A DNA stretch of 64,000 nucleotides from NCBI GenBank assembly GCA_965207595.1, contig CBDBMW010000013.1, positions 992,001-1,056,000 of the forward strand. The letters run 5' to 3'. Each line of letters opens with the position of its first letter. The first letter of the stretch is position 1. Position numbers and translations under genes: made by a program. Source of the stretch: JAGWAJ01 sp026707615 (GTDB lineage: Bacteria > Acidobacteriota > Vicinamibacteria > Vicinamibacterales > UBA8438). The notes beneath the pieces are model-generated. The model was not told the origin of the DNA. It searched no databases and saw only the letters and a program-made list of their open reading frames with translations. Shown here one piece after another: positions 59,762 through 64,000 of this stretch.

Positions 59762-60631
59762 TCATTGCGACCGTCCGGGCTGCCGTGGATGGCGTGGCAC
59801 CCAACGGTAGCCAGCGGTGGCTGACGCACCAGCAATGGACTCTGTGAGGATCTCTTTGATGGTGTCGATGGGCACGATCTCGGCCAAGCCGGAGTTCTCT
59901 TCGAACGTGATCCTAGCGCGCTTGGTCTGAGCGCTGACCGCTACGTCCGTGTACGGGATGTAACGGCTCACCATACCGATTAGCAGCGCGTGCGTCGTCG
60001 CAATCGTGCCTCGCACGGCGGTCCGTTGGGGCTCCACTATCACGGGCCCGCCGCTGTTCCCCGGGAACGCCAGCGAATCGATCAGGAACGTGGATGCATC
60101 CCCGCGCAGGTAATCCTGGATGCGGGCGACAACGCCGTGGCGGACGATGGGGTAATTGCGGGTTTCGCCGACGAGCCCCATCGGGAAGCCGAGCATGAAG
60201 ACGCCGTTCCCTTCCACGACGCGCCTCTTCTCGTCCGCGGTTGGAGCCCCGACGTCGGTGATGAAGAATTCCACTGCGTCGCGGTCGGGGCCTTCCGTCA
60301 GCGGCCCGGTTCCCCCACCAGCAACGGGCCTGGCCGCCACGTCTGCGGTCTCGTGGACAGCCCATGCAAGTTGGGCCCTGTCGGGCATGAGTTCCCCGAC
60401 AGGAAGGATGTCGACTGCATCGTCAACGAGGCGGTTGAAGCGGACGTGGGTCACGTCCTCGACGACGTGACGGTTCGTGACCAGGAACGTCCCGTACATC
60501 ATCTTGTCATCGACTTGGATTACCGGGTGGCGACACAAGAATCCCGTCCCTTTGTGGGAGAACTCGCCGCTCGCCTTGAGAACACCCAGAGAGACGACCG
60601 CCTTCAGATAGCCGAGCGGTAGCAATGCCAT
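59762..60631 (-). CDS. Cytoplasmic trypsin-like serine protease
   Basis: A 289-residue chymotrypsin-fold protease. Catalytic His is in LVTNRHVVEDV (H55), a likely Asp in ETADVAARPV (D97) and Ser in LAFPGNSGGPVIVE (S193). There is no signal peptide or PDZ domain, so it should act in the cytosol, unlike DegP/HtrA. Stand-alone trypsin-like domains occur as effectors or partners in bacterial conflict systems. It sits in a mobile region with no obvious regulatory partner. The start at 60631 lacks a strong ribosome site. Confidence 0.8.
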   Translation of the reverse strand: MALLPLGYLKAVVSLGVLKASGEFSHKGTGFLCRHPVIQVDDKMMYGTFLVTNRHVVEDVTHVRFNRLVDDAVDILPVGELMPDRAQLAWAVHETADVAARPVAGGGTGPLTEGPDRDAVEFFITDVGAPTADEKRRVVEGNGVFMLGFPMGLVGETRNYPIVRHGVVARIQDYLRGDASTFLIDSLAFPGNSGGPVIVEPQRTAVRGTIATTHALLIGMVSRYIPYTDVAVSAQTKRARITFEENSGLAEIVPIDTIKEILTESIAGASATAGYRWVPRHPRQPGRSQ

Positions 60632-61008
60632 GGTCGTCCGTAGCGGGCCAGCCTCGGAGCCCCGGGCAGCGGGGAGCCTCCTCCGGTACCGGTCGGCTTG
60701 TCCGTTGGAGAATCTACGCGTCCTCGAGTGGGCCTGATCCGGAACTCGTGATCGGCGATGGCCTCGCCGTCGCCGAGTGCCTCCGTCCGACCGCGCTGGC
60801 GGTGGTCAGCATCCTCACGGCCGCGCGGATATCCAATCAGGCACAGCGTATCACGGCCCGGCGAGAGACTCTTGCGGAGCGGAAGCCGGGCCGTGGGGCA
60901 ATGGACCAACACTGCGGCGGCGACCAGCGTGTTACCGAAAAGGTCGTGGCGAGCGGAGGAGACACGGTAGTATCCTGACACGTTCACCTGCCGGCGTGGT
61001 CCGTCTCT
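60632..61008. other. Intergenic region, nothing recognised
   Basis: 377 bp with only short incidental frames on both strands. It probably contains the protease promoter on the minus strand; no clear boxes are seen. Confidence 0.35.
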
Positions 61009-61965
61009 TCACGCGGCCTCCCCGGCACCGCGGCCGGCGGGGGTCCATTCCGGCACCCGCTTCGAGCGCCACATCCGGCCGGTCGTGATCGCCGCCCGCG
61101 ACTTCCGGTCTCCGGCGCAAGCGGCGCCGAGGACGCGCGCCCGCTGCAGCGCGGGGTTCAGGCCGCCGTAGGCTTCCAGCGCCGCCCAGTCACTCGTCGC
61201 GACGGCCGTCTTGATCGCGGCCAATTCCGCCGCCGCCTCGTCGTGGGCCATCGCCACGGACTCCGCGGGTGTCGCCGCCCACTTGTCGAGCACCCGGCCG
61301 GCCGCCGCCAGACGCACCGGGTCGCGGCCCACGACGACCACCTCGACGGCGCGGCCGGCCGCGGCCAGCGCCGACCACAGCGCGGCGTGCTGGCCGCCCC
61401 ACGTACGGACCGCGCCCTCGGTCTCGTCCTCGGCCTGCACGAACAGGAACGTCGCCTGCAAGCCGTCGAGGGCCACCGGCAGCTTGTGCGGGAAGTAGCG
61501 GTACTGCGCCCCGACCGCTCCCTGGTAGAGCCGGCGCGGCAGCAGGTCCTTGGCGATCCCGGCCGCGGTCAGCGCGTTCACCTTGTCGTCCTCGGTCGGG
61601 AGCCACGCGGCGTCCGGATGTTCGAGCACGTAGTCGAGCGACAGCAGACGCCGCAGGACGACCTCGGGCGCGGCCGGCCGGTGATGCCGGAGGCGTTCCG
61701 CACCGATGGCCCGGTAGATGTGCTGGGCCGCGATCCGGCAGATGCGAAGCCGCGAGCCGTGCCACGGCTGCTCGACCGCGTGCTTGCGGCACCGGCGCAC
61801 CAAGCGGTTGGCGAGCGCCGGGTTGGTCCGGCCGATGAAGGCGAGGTACTGCGAGCGGAGGAACACGCCGCTGTGGAGGCAGACCAGCGCCAGCCACTCG
61901 GCTTCACGTTGGGTCCAGCCGGATCGCACGAGCGCGTCCGACCGGTCCCGAAGATGGGCCATCAT
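61009..61965 (-). CDS. Integrase-coupled protein, possible winged-helix DNA-binding protein
   Basis: A 318-residue protein whose ATG overlaps the integrase stop (ATGA), so it is translationally coupled. The N-terminal 120 residues (WLALVCLHSGVFLRSQYLAFIGRTNPALANRLVRRC...) look like a winged helix of the replication-relaxation type found on conjugative elements. The middle has an alternating strand/helix pattern (ATFLFVQAEDETEG..., VEVVVVGRDPVRLA). A diverged copy of its C-terminus is at 59551. The family is common next to integrases in proteobacterial and other islands; function unproven. Confidence 0.6.
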   Translation of the reverse strand: MMAHLRDRSDALVRSGWTQREAEWLALVCLHSGVFLRSQYLAFIGRTNPALANRLVRRCRKHAVEQPWHGSRLRICRIAAQHIYRAIGAERLRHHRPAAPEVVLRRLLSLDYVLEHPDAAWLPTEDDKVNALTAAGIAKDLLPRRLYQGAVGAQYRYFPHKLPVALDGLQATFLFVQAEDETEGAVRTWGGQHAALWSALAAAGRAVEVVVVGRDPVRLAAAGRVLDKWAATPAESVAMAHDEAAAELAAIKTAVATSDWAALEAYGGLNPALQRARVLGAACAGDRKSRAAITTGRMWRSKRVPEWTPAGRGAGEAA

Positions 61966-63173
61966 CGGCCGGCGCTCCTGGTATCGCCGACGACATAGGC
62001 GGACCAGTCGTCCATCAACCGCCGCCGACGCTCGAACAGGTCCGAGCGGGCGTACGCGGCCTCGACCTTGTTCTGTACGACGTGGGCGAGCGCCGCCTCG
62101 ACGACCTCGCGCGGGTGGTTCGTCTCCTCGGCCGCCCAATCCCGGAAGGTGGAGCGGAAGCCGTGAGGCACGGCGGGGACTTCCAGCGTCCTGAGCAGTG
62201 CCGACAGGGCCATGTCGTTGAACCGCTTGCCGCGCGGACTCGGGAACACGAGCGCGTTCCCGTTGCTGAGCTTCCGCGCCGCGTCGAGGACCGCTACGGC
62301 GTGCCGCGTCAGCGGCACCCGATGCTCGCGCTTCGCCTTCGTCCGCGTCGCCGGGACGGTCCACACGTGTTCGTCGGTGTCGATCTCGGTCCACTCGGCC
62401 CCGCGCACCTCGCCGGACCGCGCGGCGGTCAGCACGAGAAACTCGAACGCCAGCCTGACGGTGGCGGTCGCCTTCGATGTCCGCACCTTCTCGACCACGG
62501 CTGCCACGTCCCGATGGGGCAGCGCCCGCATGTGCTGGACGAGGTCCTGCTGCGGGCCGAGCACCGGCCCGATCCGGCTGCACGGGTTGTCGTCCCGGTA
62601 GTTCAACGCGACGGCCCACTCCATGACGGTGCCGATGCGCTGGCGCACCCGCCGCGCCGTCGCCGGCCGCTTGTGCCAGACGGCCCGCAGCGCGTCGACC
62701 ACGTCGGCGCTCGTCACCTCGGAGACGGGCAGCTTGCCGAGCCGGGGGAAGGCGAAGCGTTCCATGCTCGACAGCCAGTCCTTGCCGTGCTTGGGGTTGC
62801 GCCAGCCGGGCCGCATCTGCGCCAGGACCGCCTCGGCGGCGGCTGCGAAGGACGGCATGCTCTTGAGGCGGCGCTTCTCGGCCAGTGGATCGCCGCCCGC
62901 GCGGGCGAGCCTGCGGTTGGCGAGGGCCTGAGCGCGTGCGTCCCTGAGCGGGACGAGGGGGAAGCCGCCGAGCCCGAGTTCGCGGCGCCGGCCGCGGATG
63001 ACGAGCCGTTGTACCCAGCTGCGTGTGCCGGTCGGCTGCACGTCGAGGTAGAGGCCGTCGCCGTCGCAGTAGCGCCCGGCCTGTGCTACGTTGCGGACGA
63101 AGGCGGTCGAGAGCGCGTGGTGGGGCTGCCGGCCGCTGGGCTTGGTGGTCCGGGGCCGTGTCGGGAGTTCCAT
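61962..63173 (-). CDS. Tyrosine site-specific integrase (second complete copy in right arm)
   Basis: A 403-residue P4-type integrase. The arm-binding domain includes GRYCDGDGLYLDVQPTGTRSWVQRL and GRRRELGLGGFPLVPLRDAR. The catalytic residues are Arg in TAARSGEVRGAEW, H-x-x-R in HGFRSTFRDWA, the second His in AALAHVV and Tyr in AAYARSDLFERRRRLMDDW. It resembles the left-edge integrase (position 1) more than the tRNA-Phe one. No tRNA gene is found near its start, so its attachment site is unknown. It leads a two-gene operon. Confidence 0.93.
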   Translation of the reverse strand: MELPTRPRTTKPSGRQPHHALSTAFVRNVAQAGRYCDGDGLYLDVQPTGTRSWVQRLVIRGRRRELGLGGFPLVPLRDARAQALANRRLARAGGDPLAEKRRLKSMPSFAAAAEAVLAQMRPGWRNPKHGKDWLSSMERFAFPRLGKLPVSEVTSADVVDALRAVWHKRPATARRVRQRIGTVMEWAVALNYRDDNPCSRIGPVLGPQQDLVQHMRALPHRDVAAVVEKVRTSKATATVRLAFEFLVLTAARSGEVRGAEWTEIDTDEHVWTVPATRTKAKREHRVPLTRHAVAVLDAARKLSNGNALVFPSPRGKRFNDMALSALLRTLEVPAVPHGFRSTFRDWAAEETNHPREVVEAALAHVVQNKVEAAYARSDLFERRRRLMDDWSAYVVGDTRSAGR

Positions 63174-63270
63174 CTCTGCCAGTATTCCCCTCAGTGAATG
63201 GCGGATACTGGCGCATCGTAGAGGACGGAGCCGGCCCTCGTCAAGCCCGCGATGTGGTAGTAAGCATTGA

Positions 63271-63369
63271 TTATTCAGTCATTTGCAGGTGGTTCAGGAC
63301 GGCGACGGACGACTCCGGCTCCCCTAGTATGGTGGACAGGGCTTCTGCCAGGGAACGGTCCCCGCTCAT
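63271..63369 (-). CDS. Possible 32-residue peptide
   Basis: MSGDRSLAEALSTILGEPES... follows a strong ribosome site (cggagg, 8 nt before the ATG) and ends at TGA 63271. It is helical and acidic. It lies between the conjugation-ATPase remnant and the integrase, in the same direction. Short length makes the call uncertain. Confidence 0.35.
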   Translation of the reverse strand: MSGDRSLAEALSTILGEPESSVAVLNHLQMTE

Positions 63370-63395
63370 CGATGCACCTCCGTTGCTTCCCCTCG

Positions 63396-64000
63396 TCACC
63401 GTCCCCGCCGCCGTCCCCTGCGGCGCTTCGGTGGGGACCTCGCCGGGCGCTTCGCCCCAATCGCAGCGGCTGCCGGCTGCTCGGCGGGCGCCGGCCAGAC
63501 CGGCTCGACCACCCAGCGGATCCCCGCCGCGTCGTAGTCCCGGACGCGCACCATCTGGTCTACGCGGCGGACCCCCTCGGCGTCCGCGTCTGGTGGATGA
63601 CGGCCTCGATGCCGTCGACCACGCGGCGACAGACGACCGCCCAGGGCAGGTCGTCTCTGGCCTGCATGCCACAGGTAGGCGTGACAGCGCTGCCTCGGCG
63701 TTGTTGGACCATCGCCAAGCTGCCGCCGTGGCCCGTGTTGAGCGGGCAGGAGGTCGGCGGCCTCGGCGCGTCGCACCCGCCGACGGCGATGTGATCCGGC
63801 CGGTCGCGCAGGGCGTGCCGCACCAGGTTGCGGATCGTCATGCCGCGGCCCGGCCCGGCCCGGCGCCTCGAAGCGCAGGCCGTTCGTGCGGCGCTGCCGC
63901 AGCTCCAGCGTGTCCTCTATTAGGATGACGCGCTCGTCGGCCGGCGGCAGCGATACCAGCGCATTGAGCAGCGTCGTCTTGTCGGGGCCGGTGCGGCCCG
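63396..64000 (-). pseudogene. Frameshifted TrbB/CpaF-type conjugation ATPase, runs off the right edge
   Basis: Pieces in different minus-strand frames line up with the secretion/conjugation ATPase family. GGRTGPDKTTLLNALVSLPPADERVILIEDTLEL is Walker A with Asp in place of the third Gly. MTIRNLVRHALRDRPDHIAVGG, AEAADLL, NTGHGGSLAMVQ, ARDDLPWAVVCRRVVDGIEAVIHQTR and VDQMVRVRDYDAAGIRWVVEPV follow. At least three frame changes and the broken P-loop show it is dead. It indicates that the right arm once carried a conjugative transfer region. Confidence 0.75.

Overview
The window is high-GC bacterial DNA with dense, short-spaced operons. The best guess is an acidobacterium of the Vicinamibacteria type. 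This is inferred from five secreted VWA proteins of the 'VWFA-related Acidobacterial' type, PQQ beta-propeller enzymes paired with small c-type cytochromes, a DUF3179 protein and paralogous 'FWE-K-FTSWSDKEV' secreted proteins. No 16S gene is present to confirm it.

Three compartments are visible. (1) Positions 1-1267: the right edge of an integrative element. A truncated tyrosine integrase reads leftwards, 149 bp from the 3' end of an intact tRNA-Arg(CCG). (2) About 1.3-44.3 kb: core chromosome. It holds a di-heme cytochrome/PQQ dehydrogenase pair; an AAA ATPase plus TOPRIM-like (DUF4276-type) pair behind a trmH-rarA-small membrane protein operon; greA; a patatin-like pseudoenzyme; an NrnA-like DHH phosphoesterase; uvrB; tRNA-Val(CAC); a citryl-CoA lyase-like protein; hpt; tatA; an SLC13 transporter; AIM24; VKOR; 2'-5' RNA ligase; an S9-like hydrolase; hisC; a tandem array of four VWA paralogues; two tandem FWE paralogues; a copper/heme protein and a second PQQ protein; and two histidine kinases, one of which is a whole two-component pathway in a single chain. 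A family of about ten palindromic intergenic repeats (core GGAGTCTGCGC...GCGCAGACTCC) runs from 4 to 37 kb, often abutting stop codons. I found no copy in the right-hand region.

(3) 44.3-64 kb: a mobile, defence-rich region. It opens with a 50-bp 3' fragment of tRNA-Phe(GAA), an attachment-site scar, followed by a complete integrase. Next come an FRG-domain gene overlapping a DUF262 gene, convergent with a vsr-dcm pair; a dCTP deaminase/dUTPase-fold protein with a C-terminal membrane segment; a repeat-expanded basic protein; an AlpA-type regulator divergent from a CI/S24-like repressor, with a palindrome exactly between the -35 and -10 boxes; a frameshifted C-terminal remnant of a large DNA methyltransferase; an 85-bp three-way-junction structure; an intact 1,611-bp ISL3-family insertion sequence with an 8-bp target duplication; a cytoplasmic trypsin-like protease; a second integrase coupled to an unknown gene, a diverged C-terminal copy of which lies 1.4 kb away; and a frameshifted conjugation ATPase (TrbB/CpaF type) running off the right edge.

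Functional reading: the core encodes periplasmic quinoprotein respiration, DNA repair and purine salvage. The right arm looks like an integrated, decaying conjugative or phage-like island carrying restriction-modification and candidate nucleotide-based or membrane-linked defence genes. The tRNA geometry predicts an intact tRNA-Phe to the right of the window.
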